NCBI GenBank assembly: GCA_963729215.1
Contig: CAVSND010000020.1
Location: 1 to 64,000 of the forward strand
Length of the DNA: 64,000 nt
Direction: 5' to 3'
DNA from: CAVQJU01 sp963729215
GTDB taxonomy: Bacteria > Acidobacteriota > Vicinamibacteria > Vicinamibacterales > CAVVIG01
Position numbers and translations under genes: made by a program. A model generated the notes under the pieces. The model did no database searches and had not been told where the DNA came from. It saw nothing but the letters and a program-made list of their open reading frames with translations. Shown here piece by piece: positions 20,805 to 32,669 of this stretch (positions within the stretch are counted from its first letter, which is position 1; every line of letters starts with the position of its first letter).

Positions 20805-21966
20805 ATGCGGAATCAGTTCCACCACCGGTCGGCGTCGCTCCTCGGGCTTGTCGCGCTCGTGCTCGTCGTCTTCGTGCCCGGCACGGCCTTCGCGCAGGCC
20901 GCGGCCCCGGCCAAGACGGCGCTCCCTACCGTCGTCGTGCTGGCGACCGGCGGAACCATCGCCGGCGCGGCAGGAAGCGACGTGCAGGCGGCGTACACGT
21001 CCGGACAGGTCGGCGTGCAGCAGCTGCTCGCGGCCGTGCCCCAGGCCAAGAAGCTCGCCGTGTTGCGGGGCGAGCAGATCTCGAACATCGGCTCGCAGGA
21101 CATGAACGATGCCGTCTGGCTGAAGCTGGCCACGCGCATCAACGAGTTGACCGCCCAGAACGATGTGGCCGGCGTGGTGATCACGCACGGCACCGACACC
21201 ATCGAGGAAACGGCCTATTTCCTCAACCTGGTCGTCAAGTCGCGCAAGCCCGTGGTGTCTGACGGCGGCGATGCGGCCCTCGACGGCGCTGTCCGCTGAC
21301 GGCCCGCTGAACTTCTACAACGCGGTCGCCGTGGCGGCCAGCAAGGAAGCGGCCGGCCGCGGCGTGCTCGTGGTCGCCAACGACTGGATTCACGGCGCGG
21401 CGTCGCTGACCAAGACCAGCACCACGGCGGTGCAGACGTTTCTGTCGCCGCTGTCCGGCCTCATCGGGACGGTCGCGTACGGGACCGTCGAGTTCTACCG
21501 CGGGCCCGTCGGCCGGCACACCGCCGACTCCGAGTTCTCGGTCGCCGGCGTCACGCAGCTGCCGCGGGTCGACATCGTCATGGCTTACGAGAACATGGAC
21601 GGCGCGCTCATCGATGCCGCCGTCGCGGCAGGCGCCAAGGGCATCGTCATCGCGGGCGTCGGCAACGGCAACCTGACGGAAGCCGCGGTGAAAACGCTGG
21701 CGAAGCACGCGAAGAACGGCATCGCATGCGTCCGCTCCTCCCGTGTGACGACCGGCGTCATCGGCCGCAACGTCGAGCTCGACGACGACAAGCTCGGATT
21801 CGTGGCGGCGATGGAGCACAACCCGCAGAAGGCGCGCGTGCTGCTGCGGCTGGCGTTGTTGAAGCAGCGCAACGCGGCGGATCTGCAGCGCCTGTTCACC
21901 CAGTACCTGAGAGGTCGTCCCGAGGTCGTCTTCAGGGGAGAGTGTTATGACCATCGATCAACATAG
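20805..21966 (+). CDS. ansB: Periplasmic L-asparaginase type II, frameshifted
   Basis: The start is ATG 20805 with AGGAAAGG upstream. The signal peptide (LLGLVALVLVVFVPGTAFA) ends in a clear A-x-A site. Motifs are VVVLATGGTIAGAAG (first catalytic Thr), GVVITHGTDTIEETAYFL (second catalytic Thr-Asp pair) and, in the next frame, RPSTALSADGPLNFYNAV, KGIVIAGVGNGNL and RLFTQY. It hydrolyses asparagine to aspartate in the periplasm. The first frame ends at 21299 after KPVVSDGG. A single extra T near 21256 accounts for it, because removal gives VVLTAAMRPSTALSADG. The apparent tail beyond RLFTQY may be another small frame error. It feeds aspartate to the aspartase/AspT genes of the island. Confidence 0.85.
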
Positions 21967-23560
21967 CGGAGAAGACTGGTTGTCGCCGTCGGCGGCGCCC
22001 GATGCCCCTGAGGCTCAGGCAGGAGTCGATCGCCGGGCTTTCATGATGCGCAGCGCGCTTATCGGCGCGGTCGCGGTGCTGAACGGTTGTTCCCCTGCCA
22101 CGCCGCAGCAGGCGGCCGCGCCTCCACCAGCGCCCCCCGTGCCCCAGGGCAGCAAGCTGTCGCCGGAGCTCGACGTCGTCAAGAAATCGAAGGGACCCGT
22201 GATGACGACGCTTGACGAGTTCTACAAGGTCGGCCCCGGGCCCTCGAGCTCCCACACGATCGGCCCGATGCGCATCACCTACGACTTCTACCAGCGCGCC
22301 ACGAAGCTGCCAGCCGACCAGCTGGCGAAGGTCACCGGCATCAAAGTGCACCTGTTCGGGAGCCTGAGCGCGACGGGCAAGGGCCACGGCACCGAGCGCG
22401 CGGCTCTCGCCGGCGTGATCGGCAAGGAGCCGGCGACGGTGGAGCCGGAATTTCTCGACAGCCTCGCCGCCGATCCGAACCAGAGCTTTCCGGTGAAGCT
22501 GGGGGACAAGACGTTCACGGTGTCGCTCAAGGACATCATCTACGACGCGCCCAAGGGCGACTTCCCGCATCCGAACACGATGACGTGCAAGCTGATGGGC
22601 GGCGACGCGGTCGTCTACGAGCTCGAGTACTACTCGGTCGGCGGCGGGTTCATCGAGTGGAAGGGGTATCAGCCGCCGACGAAGGGCGAACCGAAATACC
22701 CGTACGCGACGATGAAGGAGCTGCAGGCGCACGCCGAGAAGAACAAGCTCACGGTCGCCCAGGTCGTCATGGCCAACGAGGTGGCGGTTTCGAACAAGAG
22801 CGAGGCCGAGATCAACGCGTTCATCGACAAGATCCACAGGGCGATGGTCAATATCGTCAAGGCCGGACTGAAGGCGCCGCAATCGACGCTTCCCGGCCCG
22901 ATCAAGCTGAAGACGAAAGCCGGCGACGTCTACGCGCGGGCCATGGACGACAAGTACGCGGCTCAGCGGGGCGTTGGCGTCGTCTCGGCGTACGCGCTGG
23001 CGGGCTCGGAAGAAAACGCGCGCGGGCATCTGGTGGTGACCGCGCCGACGGGCGGCTCGGCGGGCGTCATGCCGGCGCTGGTGTATGTCCTCGGAGAGGG
23101 CGGCCGCAAGCTGCCGCAGGACAAGATCCGGAACGGTTTTCTCGCGGCGGCCGCGGTCGGCTACTTGTGCAAACACAACGCGACGCTGTCGGGCGCGGAA
23201 GGCGGGTGCCAGGCGGAGATCGGCGTGGCGTCGGCGATGGGCGCGGCGTTTATCGCGCAGGCGCACGATTTCGGTCATCAGGTCGTCGCCAACGCGGCGG
23301 AATCGTCGCTGCAGCATCACCTCGGCATGACCTGCGATCCGGTGGCCGGCTTCGTCCAGGTGCCGTGCATCGAGCGCTGCGCGTTCGGAGCCGTCAAGGC
23401 GTGGACCGGGTTCATGATCGCGAGCAACGAGATCCCGGCCAATCGCCGCGTCGATTTCGACACCACCGTCGAGGCCATGGCGCTGACGGCGAAAGAGATG
23501 AACGCGAAATACAAGGAGACGTCTGAGGGCGGCCTCGCGGTGTCGGTGGTGCTCTGTTGA
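21947..23560 (+). CDS. sdaA: L-serine ammonia-lyase (Fe-S type) with Tat/lipoprotein export signal
   Basis: The protein has 537 residues, about 80 longer than cytoplasmic SdaA at the N-terminus. The extra part reads VDRRAFMMRSALIGAVAVL then NGC at residue 48, a twin-arginine signal with a lipobox-like Cys, then a Pro/Ala linker. The enzyme follows: FYKVGPGPSSSHTIGPM (beta domain) and alpha-domain motifs APTGGSAGVMPALV, CKHNATLSGAEGGCQAEIG, HHLGMTCDPVAGFVQVPCIE. The three cluster-type cysteines are present, so a [4Fe-4S] serine deaminase (Ser to pyruvate plus ammonia) is expected. Export of this oxygen-sensitive enzyme is unusual. ATG 21947 has AGGGGAGAG upstream and overlaps the asparaginase tail. 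The end overlaps the MFS start at 23557. Confidence 0.85.
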   Translation: MTIDQHSGEDWLSPSAAPDAPEAQAGVDRRAFMMRSALIGAVAVLNGCSPATPQQAAAPPPAPPVPQGSKLSPELDVVKKSKGPVMTTLDEFYKVGPGPSSSHTIGPMRITYDFYQRATKLPADQLAKVTGIKVHLFGSLSATGKGHGTERAALAGVIGKEPATVEPEFLDSLAADPNQSFPVKLGDKTFTVSLKDIIYDAPKGDFPHPNTMTCKLMGGDAVVYELEYYSVGGGFIEWKGYQPPTKGEPKYPYATMKELQAHAEKNKLTVAQVVMANEVAVSNKSEAEINAFIDKIHRAMVNIVKAGLKAPQSTLPGPIKLKTKAGDVYARAMDDKYAAQRGVGVVSAYALAGSEENARGHLVVTAPTGGSAGVMPALVYVLGEGGRKLPQDKIRNGFLAAAAVGYLCKHNATLSGAEGGCQAEIGVASAMGAAFIAQAHDFGHQVVANAAESSLQHHLGMTCDPVAGFVQVPCIERCAFGAVKAWTGFMIASNEIPANRRVDFDTTVEAMALTAKEMNAKYKETSEGGLAVSVVLC

Positions 23561-24817
23561 CAGAGAACGGACCGGCTCTCGGCGCCAGGACCGCGGCCGT
23601 CGCGTGGCTGGTGACGGCCGTGTACTACTTCTATCAGTACACGCTCCGCTCGGCGCCGGCCGTGATGATGCCGCAGTTGTCCGACGCGTTCGGCCTCAGC
23701 GTGGCGGGCGTCGCGTCGATGGCGGGGCTGTTCTACTACGGGTACTCGCCGTTCAGCCTCGTCGCGGGCGCGGCCATGGACCGGCTGGGGCCGCGCCGTG
23801 TCGTGCCGCTCGGCGCGGCGACGGTCGGCGTGGGCGCGCTGCTGTTTGCGTCGGGCAGCCGGGAGGCGGCGAACGTCGGCCGGTTCCTGCAGGGCGCCGG
23901 CGGCGTCTTCGCGCTCGTGGGGGCCGCCTATATCGCGACGACCAACTTTCCCGCGTCGCGTGCGGCCACGCTGATCGGGGCGACGCAGATGTTCGGGATG
24001 GCCGGCGGATCGGCGGGCCAGTTCGCGGTCGGGCCGTTGATGGCGTCCGGTGTTTCCTGGCGGGGGTTCTGGGCCGGCATGGGCATCCTCGGCCTGGCGA
24101 TCAGCGCGCTTGTTGTTCGTGCTCCTTCCGGAATCGCCTCGAACCGAACGCCGCGACGATTCGCTGCGCGGGGTGGCCGCCGCGCTCGGGCAGGTGTTCC
24201 GGAATCCGCAGTCGATCCTGTGCGGCGCGATCGCCGGCCTGCTGTTCATCCCGACGACCATCTTCGACATGATCTGGGGCGTCCGGTATCTGCAGGACGC
24301 TCGCGGGGTCGACTACGCGTCCGCTGTCATGCGATCGGCGTCCGTCCCGCTCGGCTGGATCATCGGCTGCCCGCTTCTCGGCTGGGCGTCCGATCGGATC
24401 GGCCGGCGCAAGCCGGTGATCCTGGCCGGCGCCGTCGTGCTCCTCGGCTGCTTCGCGGTGATGCTGTACGGGCAGACAGGCGCTCTCCCGCCGTACCTGC
24501 CCGGCATCATCGCCGGAATGGCGAGCGGGGCGGCGATGCTGCCGTACACGGTGATCAAGGAAGCCAACCCGCCGGCGGTGAGCGGCACCGCGACCGGCGT
24601 CGTGAACTTTCTCAACTTCACGTTCAGCGCGCTGCTCGGTCCCGTCTTCGGATGGATTCTGGCCGCGATCGGCGGCGGAGCCGCGACGCTCGAGCACTAT
24701 CAGACCGCCTTCCAGCCTCTCATGTACGGAATCGGGCTGGCGATCGTGCTGACGTTTCTCCTGAAGGAAACCGGTTCGGCCGTTCAACGTCCGGCATCCG
24801 GCCGCGGGGCACACACC
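23557..24817 (+). CDS. Major facilitator superfamily transporter, frameshifted
   Basis: The start TTG at 23557 overlaps the sdaA stop. The first frame gives six N-terminal membrane spans with YYFYQYTLRSAPAVMMPQL and the MFS A-motif-like DRLGPRRVVPLGAA. Near 24105 the frame moves by one base (GILGLAISA, then LFVLLPESP). The second half continues with DMIWGVRYLQDARGVDYASA, a second A motif GWASDRIGRRKPVILAG, and TVIKEANPPAVSGTATGVVN. This is the pattern of the sugar-phosphate/anion:cation branch of MFS. The substrate is unknown; position suggests an amino acid or organic acid. No stop separates it from the next gene: the frame runs straight into the phosphate acyltransferase. Confidence 0.75.
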
Positions 24818-25756
24818 GTGAGCAAACATCCTGGAACCGGAAAATACGAGCAGCTGCTGGAGCGATGCCGGAGCCTCGAACCCGTGCCCACCGCGGTGGC
24901 GCATCCGTGCGAGGAGACGGCCCTGTCCGGCGCGGTCGAGGCCGGCGCAAAGGGCCTGATCGCGCCGACGCTGGTCGGCCCGGAGGCGAAGATCCGCGAG
25001 GTCGCGAAGGCGCACGGAATCGATCTCGGGAAGCTGCCGATCGTCGACGTTCCTCACAGCCACGCCGCCGCGGCGAAGGCGGTCGAGCTCGTCCGCCAGG
25101 GACAGGCTGAAATTCTCATGAAGGGGAGCCTGCACACCGACGAGCTCCTCGGCGCCGTGGTCGCGCGAGAAACGGGTCTGCGCACGGGCCGGCGCATCAG
25201 CCACGTGTTCATCATGGACGTGCCGACCTATCACAAGGTCCTCATCGTCACCGACGCCGCGATCAACATGGCGCCGGGGCTGGAGGACAAGGCCGACATC
25301 TGCCAGAACGCGATCGATCTCGCGATCTCGCTCGGCGTCGCCAGGCCCAAGGTGGCGATTCTCGCAGCGGTCGAAACGATCAACTCGAAGATGCCGGCGA
25401 CGATCGACGCCGCGGCGCTGTGCAAGATGGCCGACCGCGGTCAGATCACGGGCGGCATCCTGGATGGACCGCTCGCGTTCGACAACGCGATCAGCAAGGA
25501 CGCCGCGCGGATCAAGGGCATCGTGTCGGAGGTGGCGGGCGACCCGGACATCCTCCTCGCCCCGGATCTCGAGGCCGGCAACATCCTGGCCAAGCAGCTC
25601 ATCTTCCTGGCCAACGCCGAAAGCGCCGGCCTCGTGCTCGGGACACGCGTGCCGATCATCCTGACCAGCCGCGCCGACAGCGTCCGTTCGCGCATCGCCA
25701 GCTGCGCGGTCGCGGTGCTCGTGGCCCATGCCCGCCGGGGGACCCGCCGTGGCTGA
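24818..25756 (+). CDS. Phosphate acetyl/butyryltransferase (Pta/Ptb type)
   Basis: The GTG at 24818 begins MSKHPGTGKYEQLLERCRSL, the usual N-terminus of Ptb-like phosphate acyltransferases. Core motifs are HPCEETALSGAVEAGAKGLI, EILMKGSLHTDELLGAVV, RRISHVFIMDVPTYHKVLIV, LDGPLAFDNAISKDAA and LAPDLEAGNILAKQL. The enzyme turns acyl-CoA plus phosphate into acyl-phosphate; next to acetate kinase and pyruvate:ferredoxin oxidoreductase, acetyl-CoA is the likely substrate. It has about 312 residues, typical length. The preceding MFS frame is continuous with it, so the start is chosen from family homology. Its stop (25754-25756) overlaps the start of the kinase gene. Confidence 0.85.
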   Translation: MSKHPGTGKYEQLLERCRSLEPVPTAVAHPCEETALSGAVEAGAKGLIAPTLVGPEAKIREVAKAHGIDLGKLPIVDVPHSHAAAAKAVELVRQGQAEILMKGSLHTDELLGAVVARETGLRTGRRISHVFIMDVPTYHKVLIVTDAAINMAPGLEDKADICQNAIDLAISLGVARPKVAILAAVETINSKMPATIDAAALCKMADRGQITGGILDGPLAFDNAISKDAARIKGIVSEVAGDPDILLAPDLEAGNILAKQLIFLANAESAGLVLGTRVPIILTSRADSVRSRIASCAVAVLVAHARRGTRRG

Positions 25757-26951
25757 CAACGGCTTCATCCTGGTGCTCAACGCCGGATCATCCAGCCTGA
25801 AGTTCTGCGTGTATCTGGCGTCGGCCGCCGACGCCTGGCGGCTCGAGGCCCGCGGCCAGATCGAGGGCATCGGGACCGCGCCGCGGCTCTCCGCCCGCGA
25901 CGGCGCCGGCGAAGCGCTCGACGATCGACAGCTCGACGCCGGAGTTTCCGACGCGCGCGGGGCCCTGGAAGTGCTGGCGTCGTGGCTCCGCGCTCGCTTT
26001 CAGGGGGGCCACGTTCTTGGCGTCGGCCATCGCGTCGTGCACGGCGGGGCCTCGTACGCCGCGCCCGTTCTGATCACGCCGCAGATTCTGGCGGACCTGC
26101 GGACGCTGACCCCGCTCGCGCCGCTGCACCAGCCGCACAACCTGGCCGCGATCGATGCCGTCGCGGAGCGGCTTCCGGGCGTGCCGCAGGTCGCGTGCTT
26201 CGACACCGCGTTCCATCGCGGGCACCAGGCGGTCGCCGACGTGATTCCGCTGCCCATCGAGATTCGCCGCGCCGGCGTCCAGCGCTACGGATTTCACGGC
26301 CTGTCGTACGAATACATCGCCTCGGCGCTGCCGCGGATGGCGCCGGAGATCGCCGCCGGCCGCGTCATCGTCGCGCACCTCGGCAGCGGCGCCAGCCTGT
26401 GCGCGATGGTCGGCGGCCGCAGCATCGACAGCAGCTTCGGGTTCACGGCGCTCGACGGTCTCTGCATGGGAACCCGGCCGGGCGCCCTGGATCCGGGCGT
26501 CGTCCTGTACCTATTCCAGCAACTCGGGATGTCGGCGAAGGATGTCGAGGCGTTGCTCTACAAGAAGTCGGGCCTCCTCGGCCTGTCCGGGCTCAGCAAC
26601 GACATGCGCGATCTGCTGGCGAGCACCGAGCCCGCCGCGCGCCTGGCCGTCGACTACTTCGTCTATCGAGCGGCGAAGGAGATTGGCGCGCTGGCGTCCA
26701 CGATTCGCGGGATCGACGCGCTGGTCTTCACCGCCGGCATCGGCGAGCGCGCGCCCGAGATCCGCCGGCGAATCTGCGACGCGTCGTCATGGCTCGGGAT
26801 CGACATGGATCTGGAGGCCAACGCGCGTCACGGCCTGCGGATTTCGCTGCCCCGGAGCCGCGTCTCGGTGTGGGTGATTCCGACGAACGAGGAACTGATG
26901 ATCGCGCGCCACACGGGGTTGCAGCTGGGGCTGGCCCTGAAAGCGTCTTGA
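25749..26951 (+). CDS. ackA: Acetate kinase
   Basis: The protein has about 400 residues from GTG 25749; an ATG at 25728 is also in frame. ASKHA-fold motifs are present: LVLNAGSSSLKF, VGHRVVHGG, QVACFDTAFHRGH, RYGFHGLSYEYIA, VIVAHLGSGASLCAMVGG, MGTRPGALDPG, LVFTAGIGERAPEIRR and IPTNEELMIARHT. It makes ATP and acetate from acetyl-phosphate. The FDTAFH and GLCMGTRPGALDPG forms point to acetate rather than butyrate kinase. It overlaps the stop of the phosphate acyltransferase gene, so the Pta-Ack pair is coupled. The nifJ gene starts 17 bases after its stop. Confidence 0.92.
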   Translation: MADNGFILVLNAGSSSLKFCVYLASAADAWRLEARGQIEGIGTAPRLSARDGAGEALDDRQLDAGVSDARGALEVLASWLRARFQGGHVLGVGHRVVHGGASYAAPVLITPQILADLRTLTPLAPLHQPHNLAAIDAVAERLPGVPQVACFDTAFHRGHQAVADVIPLPIEIRRAGVQRYGFHGLSYEYIASALPRMAPEIAAGRVIVAHLGSGASLCAMVGGRSIDSSFGFTALDGLCMGTRPGALDPGVVLYLFQQLGMSAKDVEALLYKKSGLLGLSGLSNDMRDLLASTEPAARLAVDYFVYRAAKEIGALASTIRGIDALVFTAGIGERAPEIRRRICDASSWLGIDMDLEANARHGLRISLPRSRVSVWVIPTNEELMIARHTGLQLGLALKAS

Positions 26952-26968
26952 CCGGAACCGGAGGAGAT

Positions 26969-30594
<3,626 letters not shown>

Positions 30595-30595
<1 letters not shown>

Positions 30596-31572
30596 TGGAT
30601 CTCAGCACCACCTATCTCGGGATGCGGCTGCCGCATCCATTGATTGTCGGCGCCGGGCCGCTCGGCGATGACCTGGACGTCGTGAAGGCGCTCGAGGACG
30701 CGGGAGCGGCGCTGCTGGTGCTGCGCTCGCTCTACGAGGAAGAGATCACCGGCGAGCAGATGGAGGCGTTCTTCAACGCGGAAAGCCACAGCGACTCGTT
30801 CGCTGAAGCGGACACCTTCGCGCCCGAACCCACGATGGCGCTCGGGCCCGACGAGTACCTCGAGCATCTGCGCCAGGTCAAGGCGGCCGTCCGCATCCCG
30901 GTGATGGCCTCGCTCAACGGCGTCACGCCCGGCGGGTGGATCGACTACGCGCGCCTGCTCGAGCAGGCCGGCGCCGACGGGCTCGAGCTGCACATCTACC
31001 ACGCCGCCAGCGACATGTCGTTGAGCGCCGCCGACGTCGAACGCCAGGCCATCGAGATCGTGCGCGAGGTCAAGCGCAGCGTGCGAATTCCGGTCGCGAT
31101 CAAGATGGCGCCGCTGCTCACCGCGTTCGCGCATTACGCCAGTCAGCTGGACAAGGCCGGCGCCGACGGGCTGGTCATGTTCACCCGCTTTCACCGGATT
31201 GACATCGACGTCAAGGAGCTCGAGGTCATTCGCTCGATGCCGCTGTCAGATTCGTCGGAGCTGCCGATGCGCCTCCGCGGCGCCGCCGCGCTGGCGGGGC
31301 GGGTCAAGGCCTCAATCGCGCTCACCGGCGGCGTCCACACCGGCCTCGACGTCATCAAGGGGACCATGGCCGGCGCGCACGCGACGCAGCTGGTTTCCGC
31401 GCTTCTTCGCCACGGGCCCGGCCACTTGCGCACTGTACGACGCGAAATCGAGGCGTGGATGCAGGAGCACGAGTGGAGCTCGCTCGGCGAGATGCGCGGC
31501 AACATGAGCCTCGAGCGGATACCCGACCCGGCCGCATACGAGCGGGCGAACTTCCGCATGGCACTGCGGTGA
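30595..31572 (+). CDS. Dihydroorotate dehydrogenase-like flavoprotein
   Basis: The protein has 325 residues with an FMN TIM-barrel of the DHOD/PreA type: TTYLGMRLPHPLIVGAGPLG at the N-terminus, IPVMASLNGVTPGGWIDYAR, GADGLELHIYHAASD, IPVAIKMAPLLTAFAHYA, GADGLVMFTRFHRIDID and the phosphate-binding ALTGGVHTGLDVIKGTMAG. Proteins of this kind are often encoded beside nifJ and are annotated dihydroorotate dehydrogenase-like; they are not the pyrimidine enzyme by context. Its ATG overlaps the nifJ stop (base 30595 shared). A role in passing electrons to or from the oxidoreductase or in pyrimidine reduction is inference only. Confidence 0.82.
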
Positions 31573-31705
31573 TGCAGGCGGCGGATTTCCGGCGGCCTTG
31601 CACGATTTTTTACGATGCCGCGCCTGTACTGCGGCGACAATTGCGGCCTAGAATGGACGCCCGATGGAATCGTGCACGAACGCGCGAAGTCCGGATGACG
31701 CCGCG

Positions 31706-32659
31706 ATGACACGCGCATCGCGGCGATGGAGGATCGTCGTGCAGCAACGACTGTGGCTGGCAGCGGCGCTGGTCTACGGGGCCGCCGTCTTCTTCGGTTC
31801 TCAAACCTCGCGCGCGCAGGCGCCGCCCGCGCATCCACCGGGCTACGTCGGCAGCGACACATGTCTCGCCTGCCACGACGACAAGGCTCAAACGCTCAAG
31901 GGAACACCGCACGCCCAGGCGAAGAATCCGCGCTCGCCGGAGGCCACGCAGGGGTGCGAGAGCTGCCACGGACCCGGCCAGGCGCACGTGGACGACGATG
32001 CGAAGGGGCACATCCGGAAATTCGGGGAGATCAAGTCCGGCGAAATCAACCAGACCTGCCTGTCGTGTCACAACCGGGGCGAGCACGCCGGGTGGGAAGG
32101 GAGCACGCACGAGCGGCGGGATCTGAACTGCACGACCTGCCACAGCGTGCACAGCCCGAAGGCGGCCGCCCACCAGCTGGTGAAGGCGACCGAGACCCAG
32201 CTGTGCGCGACCTGCCACCGCCTCCAGGTGGCAAAGACCGAACGCGCGGTCGCGCACATGCCGGTGCGCGAAGGCAAGATGTCGTGCTCGTCGTGCCACA
32301 ACCCGCACGGATCGATCAGCAACGTGAAGGCGCTCAAGGTCGGCAGCTCCGTGAACGAAACCTGCTACAGCTGTCACGCCGAGATGCGCGGCCCGGTGCT
32401 GTGGGAACACGCGCCGGTCCGCGAGAACTGCACGACGTGTCACGATCCGCACGGTTCGTCCAACGACCGCATGCTCGCCGTGCGGATGCCGATGCTCTGT
32501 CAGCGTTGTCACGTCGCGTCAAGCCATCCGTCAAGCATTTACGATAACAACGCCATCACGGTGAAGAAGAGCAACCGGATGTTCGGGCGATCGTGCATGA
32601 ACTGCCACCAGAACATCCATGGCTCCAATCACCCGTCCGGCCAGTTCTTCATGCGATAG
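31706..32659 (+). CDS. DmsE/MtrA-type decaheme c cytochrome
   Basis: The protein has 317 residues from ATG 31706. A signal peptide (RLWLAAALVYGAAVFFGSQ) precedes GYVGSDTCLACHDDKAQTLK, the DmsE opening. Ten CXXCH sites are counted in order: CLACH, CESCH, CLSCH, CTTCH, CATCH, CSSCH, CYSCH, CTTCH, CQRCH, CMNCH. Many are followed by NPHG- or DPHG-type loops as in MtrA/PioA. Such proteins plug an outer-membrane barrel and pass electrons across it. The barrel gene follows after 10 bases, which supports this function. It is therefore a candidate for extracellular electron transfer. The open frame extends to 31664. Confidence 0.92.
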   Translation: MTRASRRWRIVVQQRLWLAAALVYGAAVFFGSQTSRAQAPPAHPPGYVGSDTCLACHDDKAQTLKGTPHAQAKNPRSPEATQGCESCHGPGQAHVDDDAKGHIRKFGEIKSGEINQTCLSCHNRGEHAGWEGSTHERRDLNCTTCHSVHSPKAAAHQLVKATETQLCATCHRLQVAKTERAVAHMPVREGKMSCSSCHNPHGSISNVKALKVGSSVNETCYSCHAEMRGPVLWEHAPVRENCTTCHDPHGSSNDRMLAVRMPMLCQRCHVASSHPSSIYDNNAITVKKSNRMFGRSCMNCHQNIHGSNHPSGQFFMR

Positions 32660-32669
32660 GGAGGAGCCC

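Noticed and set aside
24101..25870. Long antisense frame opposite the MFS and acyltransferase genes
   Set aside because: Same reason: no domain seen, and the sense genes are clear.
25749..26951. Butyrate kinase instead of acetate kinase
   Set aside because: The upstream acyltransferase is Ptb-like, but the kinase has acetate-kinase motifs (CFDTAFH, MGTRPGALDPG) and PFOR supplies acetyl-CoA.
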